A stretch of DNA of 64,000 nt from Paraburkholderia sp. D15 (GCF_029910215.1 NZ_CP110396.1:310001-374000), one strand, 5' to 3'. Counted from the first letter of the stretch, positions 47,699 to 56,178 are shown. The notes: generated from the letters alone by a model not told the origin. Translations and numbers: made by a program.

Positions 47699-47722
47699 AA
47701 GCCGCCTTTGGGTGGCTTTTTT
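47699..47722 (+). terminator. Terminator before the lysis cassette
   Basis: AAGCCGCC ttt GGGTGGCTT followed by a T-run: a stem with one G-T pair. It would stop rightward read-through from the tail operon. Confidence 0.65.
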
Positions 47723-47736
47723 CATTCCGGGGATTC

Positions 47737-48096
47737 ATGGAAGCCAAAGACATGCTCAGCCTCCCTGACGATGAGTTTCGCGCTCACGTCGTCGAATATC
47801 TGGTGGCGCACGATGCGGCGATTGCCGAAAACACGGCAGTGACGCGAAAGGTGGAAGCGACTGCCGAGCAGGTTGCTGAAGACACCGCGCTGATCCGCAG
47901 CATTCTCGGAGACGTGGCGGCCGGCGCCCTTTTCATGTGTCGTCTGGCCGCCGCGTGGCGCTTCTTCCAGAAGCAGGTGTTTATTCCGATCGTGCTGCCG
48001 TTCCTCGCGCTGTACGGCTTCTGGTACTACGGCGAGTATCACCGGTTCCCCGCGTGGCTTGCGGACTGCTTCAAATTCCTGATGGCGGTCCTATGA
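47737..48096 (+). CDS. Holin-like membrane protein
   Basis: A 119-residue protein. Residues 1-60 are acidic/helical; hydrophobic stretches at about 63-75 (AGALFMCRLAAAW) and 81-99 (FIPIVLPFLALYGFWYY) suggest one or two membrane passes. It sits 4 bp before the endolysin gene with an overlap, the normal place of a holin. Similar proteins of this size from Burkholderia phages are annotated as holins. Confidence 0.62.
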   Translation: MEAKDMLSLPDDEFRAHVVEYLVAHDAAIAENTAVTRKVEATAEQVAEDTALIRSILGDVAAGALFMCRLAAAWRFFQKQVFIPIVLPFLALYGFWYYGEYHRFPAWLADCFKFLMAVL

Positions 48097-48644
48097 ACCT
48101 CACGGCAGCCATCGTCGCCGCCGGCTGTGGCGCGTCGCCGTCGCGCGCGGCACTATTCGCGCCACTGCTGCAACTCGCATGCGACCACTACCAGATCACC
48201 GCACCGCTCGATGTCGCGGCGTTCCTCGCGCAGACCGGCCACGAATCGCAGCGCCTGCTCTACACGAAGGAGTTGTGGGGGCCGACGGCGGCGCAGCGCG
48301 CGTATGAGCCGCCATCGCAGAAGGCGTCCGCACTCGGCAACACACAGCCCGGCGACGGCCAGCGATTTTGTGGGCGCGGACTGATTCAGATCAGTGGGCG
48401 CCGCAATTACACGCTCGCAGCGATCGGCTTGGATCTCGACCTACTGAACCACCCGGAGCTGCTCGAACAGCCGGCGAACGCCGCCATGTCGGCCGGCTGG
48501 TTCTGGTTCAACAACAAGCTGAGTGCAATCGCGACCGCTGGCGATTTCGTCACGCTGACGCGGCGCATTAACGGCGGGACGACCGGACTCACCGACCGGC
48601 AGGAGCTATACGACGCGGCGAAGAAAGCGCTCGGCGTCGCCTGA
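48093..48644 (+). CDS. Endolysin, glycoside hydrolase family 19
   Basis: A 183-residue lysozyme/chitinase-like enzyme. The two catalytic Glu residues are in QTGHESQRLL (Glu51) and YTKELWGP (Glu60); the GRGLIQISGRRNY motif and a final NGGTTGL confirm the GH19 fold. It cleaves the peptidoglycan sugar backbone. No signal peptide, so release depends on the holin. Terminator follows. Confidence 0.9.
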   Translation: MNLTAAIVAAGCGASPSRAALFAPLLQLACDHYQITAPLDVAAFLAQTGHESQRLLYTKELWGPTAAQRAYEPPSQKASALGNTQPGDGQRFCGRGLIQISGRRNYTLAAIGLDLDLLNHPELLEQPANAAMSAGWFWFNNKLSAIATAGDFVTLTRRINGGTTGLTDRQELYDAAKKALGVA

Positions 48645-48663
48645 TCCCGAATCACCTCACCTC

Positions 48664-48686
48664 AAGCCGCCTTCGGGCGGCTTTTT
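48664..48686 (+). terminator. Terminator after the endolysin gene
   Basis: AAGCCGCC ttcg GGCGGCTTTTT: 8-bp stem, UUCG loop, T-run. Confidence 0.85.
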
Positions 48687-48781
48687 CGTTTCAAGACCAC
48701 GGATAGACCGGCCAGTCGAAAACGCGCTTCCCGGGCGCGCTGCCGTGGTCCCTCATGTCCGGGCATCTGCGGGAGATTCCC

Positions 48782-49288
48782 ATGAAAGACTTTCCGTTTC
48801 CTCTCGTCGTGCCGATCGAAGGCGAGGCTCGCGCGTCGTCCGAGGTCATCGCGCGCGGTGTCGGGCAGCAACACGCCAGCGTGATCAAGCTGATTAGGCG
48901 CCATCTGGCCGATTTCGAAACCTTCGGAGGGGTCGGATTTGAAATCCGAACCTTTGACACGCGCGGCGGCCCGCAACAACGCGAGTTTGCAATGCTCAAC
49001 GAACGGCACGCAACGCTTCTGCTCGCCTTCATGCGCAATTCGCCGAAGGTGATCGAGTTCAAGATTGCGCTCGTCAAGGAATTCTTCCGAATGCATGACG
49101 AGCTGAGCCGGCGCGAGCAATCGCTCTGGAATCAGATGCACGCGCTCATCGCGCGAGAAGTCGAATCGAAGGTGCGTGCATCGTTCGGCTCGCGCCTGAT
49201 GACCGAAAGAAAACGCGAGATTCCGCGCTTTGACGAAGAGCGATCGCTGCTCGAGAGTCAGATCCAACCATCCCTCCTCACTCACTGA
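48782..49288 (+). CDS. Rha-family phage regulatory protein
   Basis: A 168-residue protein. The pattern ASSEVIARGVGQQHASVIKLIRRHLADFETFG..GFEIRTFDTRGGPQQREFAMLNERHATLLLAFMRNS..V..FKIALVKEFF is that of the pRha family, found in lambdoid phages and Rhodobacter; its members interfere with growth of phages lacking integration host factor but the mechanism is unclear. The C-terminus is charged. GGGAG precedes the ATG at 48782; an open frame extends 27 bp upstream. Confidence 0.82.
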   Translation: MKDFPFPLVVPIEGEARASSEVIARGVGQQHASVIKLIRRHLADFETFGGVGFEIRTFDTRGGPQQREFAMLNERHATLLLAFMRNSPKVIEFKIALVKEFFRMHDELSRREQSLWNQMHALIAREVESKVRASFGSRLMTERKREIPRFDEERSLLESQIQPSLLTH

Positions 49289-49312
49289 ACCCGGCTCCGG
49301 CCGGGTTTTGCA
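49289..49312 (+). terminator. Terminator after the Rha gene
   Basis: ACCCGGC tcc GGCCGGGTTTT hairpin with a T-run. Confidence 0.7.
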
Positions 49313-49327
49313 TTTCTGGAACCCCAA

Positions 49328-49834
49328 ATGAGCGTCGAGCAAACCCACGAACTCAAAGACACGCTGACCGCGGACTACTTCGTGCCGGGTCATGCCGAGC
49401 GGGCGACAACGTCCCTGTTCGAACGAACGAAGAAATTGCTGATCGCGCGCGAAGGCGGCCGGTGCTTCATCACCAATATGACCGCCGAAGAACTCGGCGC
49501 ACCGCTACAGGCCCATCACCACCCTGTCGAGCGCTGCTTCGCGACAGCGTGGAATTGGCCGCGCTTTGCAGACGACTGCAAGGCCGGTAAATGGGGGCCT
49601 CACGCGCAGGCATTCGACTGGGATTCGTTCCTGGCAGCGGTGCCTTTTGACCCGTATCAATTCGTCGACGACATGACCGTCAACGGAATGCTGCTCGGCG
49701 CTGGGCAGCACATCGGTAAGGACGAAGGTCTGCATCGTTTGCCGTTCCCGGTCTGGCTGTTCACGAAGTACGCCGTCGAAGGCTACGTCTTCTCCCCCAC
49801 CGAAACCATCCACCACGATCCGGAGCATCTATGA
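49328..49834 (+). CDS. Hypothetical HNH-like protein
   Basis: A 168-residue protein. GGRCFITNMTAEELGAPLQAHHHPVERCFATAW holds two Cys and a His run like an HNH/zinc nuclease core, but the catalytic pattern is incomplete. The rest is Trp/Phe-rich. Its placement between the Rha gene and a membrane protein is the lysis/moron region. The family is not established. Confidence 0.55.
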   Translation: MSVEQTHELKDTLTADYFVPGHAERATTSLFERTKKLLIAREGGRCFITNMTAEELGAPLQAHHHPVERCFATAWNWPRFADDCKAGKWGPHAQAFDWDSFLAAVPFDPYQFVDDMTVNGMLLGAGQHIGKDEGLHRLPFPVWLFTKYAVEGYVFSPTETIHHDPEHL

Positions 49835-50034
49835 ACTCGACTCCCACCAACACCGCAATCGCTGCCGGCGCCGGCGCAGTCGTCGCACCCGTTGTCGCAT
49901 ACGCTGCGGCTGCTCTACATGTCGCACTGCCGGCCGACGTTCAGGGCGCGATCGTCGTGCTGATCGTCGCTGGCGCGCACTGGCTGTCGCAGCGTTTCCC
50001 GGTCAGCAAGCAACCCTCCACCACCGCGCAGTAA
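49831..50034 (+). CDS. Small membrane protein (67 aa), possible second holin
   Basis: A 67-residue protein with two hydrophobic segments (about 8-30 and 37-50) joined by a short loop, Ala/Val-rich, and a basic C-terminus. Size and topology suit a class II holin or antiholin, though the gene is separated from the endolysin. It overlaps the preceding stop. Confidence 0.5.
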   Translation: MNSTPTNTAIAAGAGAVVAPVVAYAAAALHVALPADVQGAIVVLIVAGAHWLSQRFPVSKQPSTTAQ

Positions 50035-50071
50035 ATCCCGCCGCGCTCGCGGCATATCCGAAGGAAATCCC

Positions 50072-50539
50072 ATGAAAAAGCTTTTCGCCGCTTTCGCGGC
50101 CGGTCTCGTCGCGCTCGCACTCGCCGCATGCTCGACCACGCAGCAGGCTACCGCATCGGCAGATCTCGCCAAGCTGCAGACGGTCGTCACCAACGGTTGC
50201 CTGGTCGTGCAGCCCACGTTGGTGGCAGTCGCGGCCATCGATCCGGCCGTCTCGACTGTTGCGACCGCCAACGGCCTATTCTGCGCGGCGTCGAGCGCCA
50301 TCACCGTCACCTCCATGCAGTCGCTCGTATCGACCGGCATTCCAGCGATCGAGCAGGCCGTTACGGCTTCGACGCTCATTCCGGCTGACCAGAAACCGCT
50401 CGTGATGGCGGGCCTCGGCGTCTTTCAGTTGACCGTGGTGAATGCTTTGGCCGTGTACGGTGCGCCGCCGCCCGCCGCGGCGCCTGCGTCCGCGCCGGTC
50501 GCCGCATCGACGCCGCTCGCCGGCGCGCCGCTGCAATGA
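50072..50539 (+). CDS. Predicted lipoprotein
   Basis: A 155-residue lipoprotein. The signal peptide ends LALAAC at about residue 20, a lipobox, so the mature protein would be acylated. A Val/Ala-rich body is followed by a Pro/Ala tail (PPPAAAPASAPVAASTPLAGAP). It is followed by a patatin-like gene with a 4-bp overlap; together they may act on the envelope. A spanin role is not excluded, but it lacks a partner. Confidence 0.72.
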   Translation: MKKLFAAFAAGLVALALAACSTTQQATASADLAKLQTVVTNGCLVVQPTLVAVAAIDPAVSTVATANGLFCAASSAITVTSMQSLVSTGIPAIEQAVTASTLIPADQKPLVMAGLGVFQLTVVNALAVYGAPPPAAAPASAPVAASTPLAGAPLQ

Positions 50540-51360
50540 AGCCGATCCGGGTCGCTTTCTCGGGCTCGGGCTTCAAGGTGCCGGCGCACGCCGGCGCCCT
50601 GCAGGCGATCGTCGACGCTGGCTACCAGCCAATCGAGCTCGCAGGGACGTCGGGGGGCAGTATCTGCGCAGCGCTGTACGCTGCGGGCATGTCGCTGTCG
50701 GACATGAAGACGCTGGCGCTGACGCACGACTGGTCGGACATGATGTCGTTCAGCCCACTCGCGGCGTTTCGCATGCGCGGGTTCTGCGACGGCCAGACGT
50801 TGCTGGCGTGGATGAAGGAGCACACGGGCGGAAAGACGTTTGCCGAGCTCGCGATCGACCTGACAGCGATCGCGTCGAACGTCGCCAACGAAGGGCCGTT
50901 CGAGTTCTCGCGCGCGGCGACGCCGGATTCGGAAGTAGCGCTTGCCGTTCGCTCGTCGACGTCGATTCCGTTTGTGTACGCGCCAGTCGCCGTCGGCGAT
51001 GCCCTTCTGACCGACGGAGGGATGGTGAACAACATCCCGGTCGACCGACTGAAGGTCGACGCGGTACCGCGCCTCGGCGTGCAGCTGGTGAGCATGGATC
51101 TGCCGTTGCGGCCGAAGAGAAAGTTGTGGCCGCATCAGTTGGTCATGCGGTTGATCGATCTCATGCTCTCGGCGTGTGAATCGACGCACGTAAGCGCGGC
51201 GCAGGCGGCCGGTGCGCACATGGCATTCGTGGAAACCGGTTACGCGTCGACGCTGGATCGCAACATGCCGCTCGAGATCCGGCAGCGGTTGTTCAACGAT
51301 GGCTATGCTGCCACCAAGGCAGCGCTACAAGCCATGGTCGGTTCGGGCGTTGCGGCCTGA
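50536..51360 (+). CDS. Patatin-like phospholipase
   Basis: A 274-residue lipase of the patatin/RssA type. The oxyanion loop is FSGSGFKVPAHAG, the nucleophile Ser39 is in GTSGGS (37-42), and the catalytic Asp is in LLTDGGMVNN (about residues 159-162). No signal peptide, so cytosolic. Patatins hydrolyse acyl chains of phospholipids. In this prophage it is next to the lipoprotein and the lysis genes, so a role in envelope disruption or in a lysogenic-conversion trait is possible. Confidence 0.85.
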   Translation: MKPIRVAFSGSGFKVPAHAGALQAIVDAGYQPIELAGTSGGSICAALYAAGMSLSDMKTLALTHDWSDMMSFSPLAAFRMRGFCDGQTLLAWMKEHTGGKTFAELAIDLTAIASNVANEGPFEFSRAATPDSEVALAVRSSTSIPFVYAPVAVGDALLTDGGMVNNIPVDRLKVDAVPRLGVQLVSMDLPLRPKRKLWPHQLVMRLIDLMLSACESTHVSAAQAAGAHMAFVETGYASTLDRNMPLEIRQRLFNDGYAATKAALQAMVGSGVAA

Positions 51361-51430
51361 GGCTTGCCCTGCACTGAGTCCCGGCGGCCCGTCCGTGCGG
51401 CATTCTCTGCGCGTGCGAGGCCTTCGGGAA

Positions 51431-51769
51431 TCATCGCGCGGTGTCCATCGCGGCCGCGACGCGGACAATAGCTCTACGGGTCGCCGCTAGCCGATCGTCC
51501 TCGACATTTTCCCTGAACCAGCCAGACCGCAATGTGCCAGCATCTACCCAATCGTTTCCGTGGTATCGATGCCGGACTCCGATGTTCAGGCGGACGCTCA
51601 GCCGAAACACGTCAGCGTCGTCCGCGAGCGGATTCCACGGGGCGCCAGCTGTTTGCCGGCCATCGTAGCAGTCAGCAAGCCAGCACATTGAACCGTCGTC
51701 TGCCCAGACAAGGCCGATTCCTGCTGCGCGCGCGGCGCGTCTAATGAGCTCCCGGTCGCACTCGGTCAC
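51431..51769 (-). CDS. Phage protein of DUF2591/NinX-like type
   Basis: A 112-residue protein, GTG start after AGGA. The core GAPWNPLADDADVFRLSVRLNIGV matches the pattern of small phage proteins of the DUF2591/NinX type (W-P-L-x-DD-D-LRL). It ends the leftward operon 52655-51431. Role unknown. Confidence 0.65.
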   Translation of the reverse strand: MTECDRELIRRAARAAGIGLVWADDGSMCWLADCYDGRQTAGAPWNPLADDADVFRLSVRLNIGVRHRYHGNDWVDAGTLRSGWFRENVEDDRLAATRRAIVRVAAAMDTAR

Positions 51770-51833
51770 AGTATCTTTCCTGCCTTAACGGAACGCCTTA
51801 TCCATCCCCGCCTCCCGCGCCCGTTGGCGCACT

Positions 51834-52277
51834 TCAATAGCAACTCGTATTGACCGTATTTCCGACCGCGTTGGACGTGCAGTTTAGTGGCGCTGGTTTT
51901 GCTTGTCGCTGGATCATCGCGGCGCCCAACATTGCGTTTCTTTGCGCCTGCGCGTCGGAGATAACCCAAGATTTTGACAGGTCGTCGGCCAACGTCTTTT
52001 GAATCATCGCCGCGTTTTCTGGTTGAGCCTGCATCGCGCCGCAGTACCGGATGACCCGATCCTTAGCGTCGTTCATCCTGTCAAAGTGTGGCAGAACGAC
52101 GTTGCACCAGCCTGCGTACCACGCTGAATCACGCGCTCCAGAATGCAAAACTTCATAGTCACGGCCAGCGCGATCAGCGTTCATGAGCGCGTCCCTTCGG
52201 CCATCAAAGCCAATGCCTTCAACCGCGCACCCGGCCAGCACTGACAAACACAATCCCGCCGCAAGAAATCGTCTCAT
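51834..52277 (-). CDS. Predicted lipoprotein of the SOS-regulated moron operon
   Basis: A 147-residue lipoprotein. The signal sequence ends LSVLAGCA (lipobox Cys at about residue 17). The body has paired Cys and a helix-rich pattern; QAQPENAAMIQKTLADDL is typical of small envelope proteins. A frame extends upstream to 52310 but the ATG at 52277 begins the signal peptide. It is in the operon after the LexA box. Confidence 0.62.
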   Translation of the reverse strand: MRRFLAAGLCLSVLAGCAVEGIGFDGRRDALMNADRAGRDYEVLHSGARDSAWYAGWCNVVLPHFDRMNDAKDRVIRYCGAMQAQPENAAMIQKTLADDLSKSWVISDAQAQRNAMLGAAMIQRQAKPAPLNCTSNAVGNTVNTSCY

Positions 52278-52328
52278 TTTTCTCTCTGCGCTCACGCGCA
52301 CCTCTTTCAAACCCGCATCTGCGGCGCG

Positions 52329-52655
52329 TCAATCGTCCCTTTTGAACGACATCTTCATCCGCCTCTCCTCTTCCGCACTGAATTTATACGGAGCGTACAC
52401 GCGGCCGCACCGCTTCAGTTCGCTCTCCAGCCTTCCGTGTATCTTCTGAAGTGCATCGCCGCGTGAAAGTAAAGTCGGCGCTTCCGTCGCGGCCTGCCGA
52501 CGCAAATCTTCCGCCAACATGCGTAACTCGGCGAGTGTATAACGCAGAGTCTGGACTTCAAGAATTAGGCGTCGAACGTCGGAGTTTGGGTGCGCCAGCC
52601 ACCAGTCACGGAGCTCATCGTACCTAGGTGGATTGAAAGGCGGAAGGGTGTTCAT
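52329..52655 (-). CDS. First gene of the LexA-box operon, hypothetical
   Basis: A 108-residue protein, start MNTLPPFNPPRYDELRDWWLAH, mostly helical with an Arg/Lys-rich C-terminus. The frame stays open upstream to 52778 but the ATG at 52655 lies right after the LexA box and is preferred. Pattern 'LRYTLAELRMLAEDLRRQ' suggests a coiled coil. No family is recognised. Confidence 0.55.
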   Translation of the reverse strand: MNTLPPFNPPRYDELRDWWLAHPNSDVRRLILEVQTLRYTLAELRMLAEDLRRQAATEAPTLLSRGDALQKIHGRLESELKRCGRVYAPYKFSAEEERRMKMSFKRDD

Positions 52656-52670
52656 GGCGGGCGCAAGTAC

Positions 52671-52686
52671 CTGTATATGCATACAG
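52671..52686 (-). promoter_or_regulatory. LexA box over the promoter of the moron operon
   Basis: CTGTATATGCATACAG fits the LexA consensus CTG-N10-CAG with AT-rich centre. On the minus strand it overlaps a TATACT -10 box, and the first ATG lies 16 bp downstream. Release by RecA would switch the operon on during DNA damage. Confidence 0.68.
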
Positions 52687-52916
52687 TATATCGCCCTCGG
52701 GATTTTGTGGACCGCCCGTCCAAAACCCATCTGTACGTTGTTGATTTTATTAGGCCAAACCACTCCATTAAAGTACATTCACGGGTGCGGAGCATTCGCC
52801 ATTAAGTCTATGAATTTAATGCAAAAACTATGTTTTAATGCAACATGCTCCTCACCGACGTGAAGCGCGAAAACTGGGCCACGGGTGGCCGTTTGTGGTC
52901 GGAAGCCGATAAATGA
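52687..52916. other. Prophage-host junction region, no gene
   Basis: A 230-bp stretch without a supported gene, containing an AT-rich part (about 52740-52850). The right attachment site is expected here but the core cannot be recognised without the left end. No tRNA gene is present, so integration is not into a tRNA. Confidence 0.5.
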
Positions 52917-52958
52917 AAAAACCCGCTACGCGCGACATGCTTCGCGCGTAGCGGGTTT
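52917..52958 (-). terminator. Terminator of the porin gene
   Basis: A perfect 16-bp stem (AAACCCGCTACGCGCG with CGCGCGTAGCGGGTTT) around an 8-nt loop; the A-run on the plus strand gives a U-tract for minus-strand transcripts. Confidence 0.9.
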
Positions 52959-52980
52959 CAAGCCGCCATACTCCCGCCGC

Positions 52981-54180
52981 CTAGAAGCGGTGGATGATGC
53001 CCACGCCCGCGGCGAACTGGCTGCGCGACGAAGACGGCGCGCCGTTCTGGCCGTCGCCGATATCGGCCGTTGCATTGATGATGCTGGTGCCGTTCGTCGC
53101 CAGCGTCTGACCGCCCGCGCGCTGATACGCTTCGAGTGCATACAGGCCGGTACGCTTGGACAGGCTGTAGTACTGCGAGAGGTTGAACTGCTGGTAACGC
53201 GCCGAACTGCTGATGCCGTTCGCCTGCGTCGCGCGGGTGTAGCTGTAGCCGGCCGCGAGATCCAGCGCCGTCAACGGCTTGTAGTGCAGCACCGCGCCGC
53301 CGGTGTTGAAGATCGCGGTGTTGTGGAAGCCCGAGTTGATGCCCGCGATGTACTGCACGTTCGAGTACGAGAACGACACGTCCCACTGCGAGTTGAACGC
53401 ATAGCCGCCGGTCACCGCCACGCGCTGCTGCGCCTGCGCCTTCTGATAGCCGTTGTTGATGCCCGACACGCCAGCCTGCGCGCCCGCGTTCGAGGTCGTC
53501 GAATCCGCGCCCCACGCGCCGCCGCCCGGCGTCGAGTTGTTGATGCGCTGGAAGCCCACCGCGATGCCGAACGGGCCGGTGATGTACTGCAGCGCCGCGC
53601 TCCACGTCGAACCTGCATTGAAGCTGCCGGCCACGCCGCCCAGCGAATACGAGCCGCTCGCCGTCAGACCGTGGAAATTCGGCGACGTGTACACCAGCGA
53701 GTTGTTCGCGCGGTACAGCGTATCGAGCGAGTCGAGGTCGCCCGGATGCGCGCCGTATGCGCCGGTCAGCCACGTGGTCGGGCTGTAGGTCGACAGCAGC
53801 GTGTAGTACGAGGTGTACTGGCGGCCCGCCGTCAAGGTACCGTAGGTTGCGTTCGCGATACCGACATACGCCTGGCGGTTGAACGCCAGACCGTTGACGC
53901 CCTGCGCGCCGGTCGCGCTGTTGAAGCCCTCTTCCAGCTGGAAGATGGCCTTGGTGCCGCCGCCCAGATCCTCGCCGCCCTTCAGGCCGAAGCGGCTGCC
54001 CGCCCAGACCCCGTTGACCATCTTGACGGCCGAGTGGCCGCCCGTGGTCGAACCGAGCGATGTCTGACTGCTTTGATAGCCGATCCCCGTATCGATGATC
54101 CCGTACAACGTCACGCTGCTCTGAGCGTGCGCGCCAAGGGCGACCAACCCCAGGGCCGAGGTTGCCAATGCCTTTTTCAT
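52981..54180 (-). CDS. Outer-membrane porin (Burkholderia type)
   Basis: A 399-residue porin with a signal peptide cleaved after AHA, followed by QSSVTLYGIIDTGIGYQ, the signature start of betaproteobacterial trimeric porins. The sequence ends GVGIIHRF with the C-terminal Phe used for barrel assembly. It lies at the end of the aldarate gene cluster, after dctM, suggesting it supplies aldarate or uronate uptake across the outer membrane. Confidence 0.9.
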   Translation of the reverse strand: MKKALATSALGLVALGAHAQSSVTLYGIIDTGIGYQSSQTSLGSTTGGHSAVKMVNGVWAGSRFGLKGGEDLGGGTKAIFQLEEGFNSATGAQGVNGLAFNRQAYVGIANATYGTLTAGRQYTSYYTLLSTYSPTTWLTGAYGAHPGDLDSLDTLYRANNSLVYTSPNFHGLTASGSYSLGGVAGSFNAGSTWSAALQYITGPFGIAVGFQRINNSTPGGGAWGADSTTSNAGAQAGVSGINNGYQKAQAQQRVAVTGGYAFNSQWDVSFSYSNVQYIAGINSGFHNTAIFNTGGAVLHYKPLTALDLAAGYSYTRATQANGISSSARYQQFNLSQYYSLSKRTGLYALEAYQRAGGQTLATNGTSIINATADIGDGQNGAPSSSRSQFAAGVGIIHRF

Positions 54181-54288
54181 TTCTGCTCCTCTGTTAAAAA
54201 TCGTTCTTGATTTGTGGCGGCACGCAGGCGCCGCCGGGTGTGGATCGGTGTGTCCGGGTTCGCGCCGGCGTTTGCCGGTGTCTTTGCG

Positions 54289-55641
54289 TCAGAACACCGG
54301 ATGTCCATTGATCAGGCTTGGCAGCCAGGTCGAAAACATCGGGACGTAGGTGACGATGTTGATCGCGCTGAAAATCGCGAGGTAATACGGCCACGCGACC
54401 TTGGTGGTCTCGCCGATCGACACGTTGCCGATCGCGCAGCCGATGAACTGCACCGAGCCGATCGGCGGATGCACGAGACCGAGCGCGCAGTTCAGCAGAA
54501 TCATGATGCCGAACTGCACCGGGCCGACGCCCGCATGCATCGCCATCGGCAGGAACAGCGGCGTGGTGATCAGGATGTGCGCCGCCATGTCGACGAAGGT
54601 GCCGAGGAAAATCTGGATCAGGTTGATGTACAGCAGCATCAGCCACGGCATGCTGGTCGCGCCGTCGAGCATGTGCTCGATGGCATCCGGAATCTCCAGG
54701 TACGCCATCTGGTAGCGCAGCATGTTCGACACGCCGATCAGCAGCAGCACCACGCCGGTCGTCTTCGCCGCCTTGGAGAGCGCGTGAAAGAGCTTCTTCA
54801 TCGTCATCGAGCGGTACACGACGATGGTCAGCACGAGCGAATAGAACACGGCGATCGCGGCGGCTTCCGTCGCGGTGGCGATCCCCTTCGCGACGCACAC
54901 CAGAATGATCGCGATCACCATCAAACCCGGCACGGCGCCGATGAAGGTGCGCGCGACCGCATACCAGCCGGGGAATTTCTGCAGCTCGGTCGACCCGTCG
55001 GGACGGCGCGGATAGCCGTACTTGACCGCTTGCCAGTACGCGGCGATCAGCACGAAACCCATCACCCACAGCACCGGCAGCAGACCGGAGAACAGCAGGT
55101 CGCCGATCGACACGCCGCTCATCGGATGGCCGTTCAGCGTCCCCGTGATGCCCTGCGCGGCGAACGCGTAGATGATCATGTTGGTCGAGGTCGGCATCAG
55201 CGCGCCGGCCAGCGACGAGTGCGTCGTCACGTTCACCGCGTACGCCGCGCTATAGCCCTCGCGCTTCATCAGCGGAATCACCACGCCGCCCATCGCCGAG
55301 GTATCCGCCGACGGCGAACCCGACACGCCGCCGAACAGCGTGCAGGCCACCACGTTCGCCATCCCGAGGCCGCCACGAAAATGTCCGACGGTGGCCTGCG
55401 CGAAACGCAGAATGCGGTCCGCGATACCGCCGTGCAGCATCAGCTCGCCGGACAGAATGAAGAACGGCACCGCGAGAAACGAGAAACCGTTGATGCCGGA
55501 AATCATCGCCTGCATCGCGGTGGCGGCCGGCAGACCTTCGTACAGATAAGTCAGGACGCAGGAGAGTCCCAACGCGAATGAAACAGGAACCCCGAGAACG
55601 AGAAAGACGAGGAAACTGAGTGAGAGGATGGCAAGTTCCAT
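54289..55641 (-). CDS. dctM: TRAP transporter large permease (DctM family)
   Basis: A 450-residue permease with about 12 hydrophobic segments, PFFILSGELM and LGMANVVACTLFGGVSGSPSADTSAMG at the family-conserved sites. It moves the substrate with sodium, together with the DctQ subunit and the periplasmic binding protein. It overlaps nothing but starts 7 bp after dctQ ends, so the two are one transcript. The substrate is inferred to be an aldarate or uronate from the neighbours. Confidence 0.9.
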   Translation of the reverse strand: MELAILSLSFLVFLVLGVPVSFALGLSCVLTYLYEGLPAATAMQAMISGINGFSFLAVPFFILSGELMLHGGIADRILRFAQATVGHFRGGLGMANVVACTLFGGVSGSPSADTSAMGGVVIPLMKREGYSAAYAVNVTTHSSLAGALMPTSTNMIIYAFAAQGITGTLNGHPMSGVSIGDLLFSGLLPVLWVMGFVLIAAYWQAVKYGYPRRPDGSTELQKFPGWYAVARTFIGAVPGLMVIAIILVCVAKGIATATEAAAIAVFYSLVLTIVVYRSMTMKKLFHALSKAAKTTGVVLLLIGVSNMLRYQMAYLEIPDAIEHMLDGATSMPWLMLLYINLIQIFLGTFVDMAAHILITTPLFLPMAMHAGVGPVQFGIMILLNCALGLVHPPIGSVQFIGCAIGNVSIGETTKVAWPYYLAIFSAINIVTYVPMFSTWLPSLINGHPVF

Positions 55642-55648
55642 GGTTCTT

Positions 55649-56137
55649 CTAGTGGTGTTTCTTCACGAAAAGCGCGAGCAGGTTCTCGATCGAGAACATC
55701 GCGATGCAGACGCTGGCGACGACCGGAATGCAGTAACGCAAGCCTTCCGGCAAACCGAGAATCGGAATCCGGTCTTCCATCGTCGCTTCGGCCATTTGCA
55801 GACAGCCGAAGAAAATCGCCACCGCCAGCGCGATCAGGCACAGATGCTGAAACGCCGCGGCGACGAGCTGCCCCTTCGGGGGCAGCTTCTTCACCAGCGA
55901 ATCGAGGCCGATGTGACCGCCCTCGCGCACTTTCAGCGCCGCGCCGAACATCGCGATGACGATCACCAGCAGAAGCGCGATCGGCTCGACGAAATCGGGC
56001 GCGTCGCTGAAGACGTAACGCATCACGACGCTGTACATCACGAGCACGCTGAGCACGGCGAGGCTGACCGACGCCACCACCACCAACGCGTTAAACAGAA
56101 AATCATTCGGGCGCTTAATGAATCTCATGGACCCCAT
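55649..56137 (-). CDS. dctQ: TRAP transporter small permease (DctQ family)
   Basis: A 162-residue protein with four predicted membrane helices and the short DctQ pattern (RYVFSDAPDFVEPIALLLVIVIAMFGAALKVREGGHIGLD). It pairs with the adjacent large subunit. The ATG at 56137 (MGSMRF) or 56128 (MRF) may be the start. Confidence 0.87.
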   Translation of the reverse strand: MGSMRFIKRPNDFLFNALVVVASVSLAVLSVLVMYSVVMRYVFSDAPDFVEPIALLLVIVIAMFGAALKVREGGHIGLDSLVKKLPPKGQLVAAAFQHLCLIALAVAIFFGCLQMAEATMEDRIPILGLPEGLRYCIPVVASVCIAMFSIENLLALFVKKHH

Positions 56138-56178
56138 CCAGGTGCTTGCAGAGGCTTTCAGGTGCGATAGACGAGGCC

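Larger units (their letters stand above)
1..52900. mobile_element. Temperate contractile-tailed prophage (left end outside window)
   Basis: Nearly every gene from the left edge to about 52.7 kb is phage-like, in lambdoid order: leftward recombination arm, CI/Cro immunity region, rightward replication operon, late head and tail genes, lysis genes, morons. The sheath, tube, frameshifted chaperone and gpV/W/J/I-type baseplate genes show a myovirus-like particle. No integrase is present, so attL and int must lie left of position 1. The right end is somewhere between the last phage gene (52655) and the host porin terminator (52917). The exact att core cannot be set from one end, so the end coordinate is approximate. 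Confidence 0.9.

Noticed and set aside
52885..54210. A 441-codon plus-strand frame opposite the porin
   Set aside because: Basic shadow composition; the porin on the other strand has signal peptide, barrel pattern and terminator.
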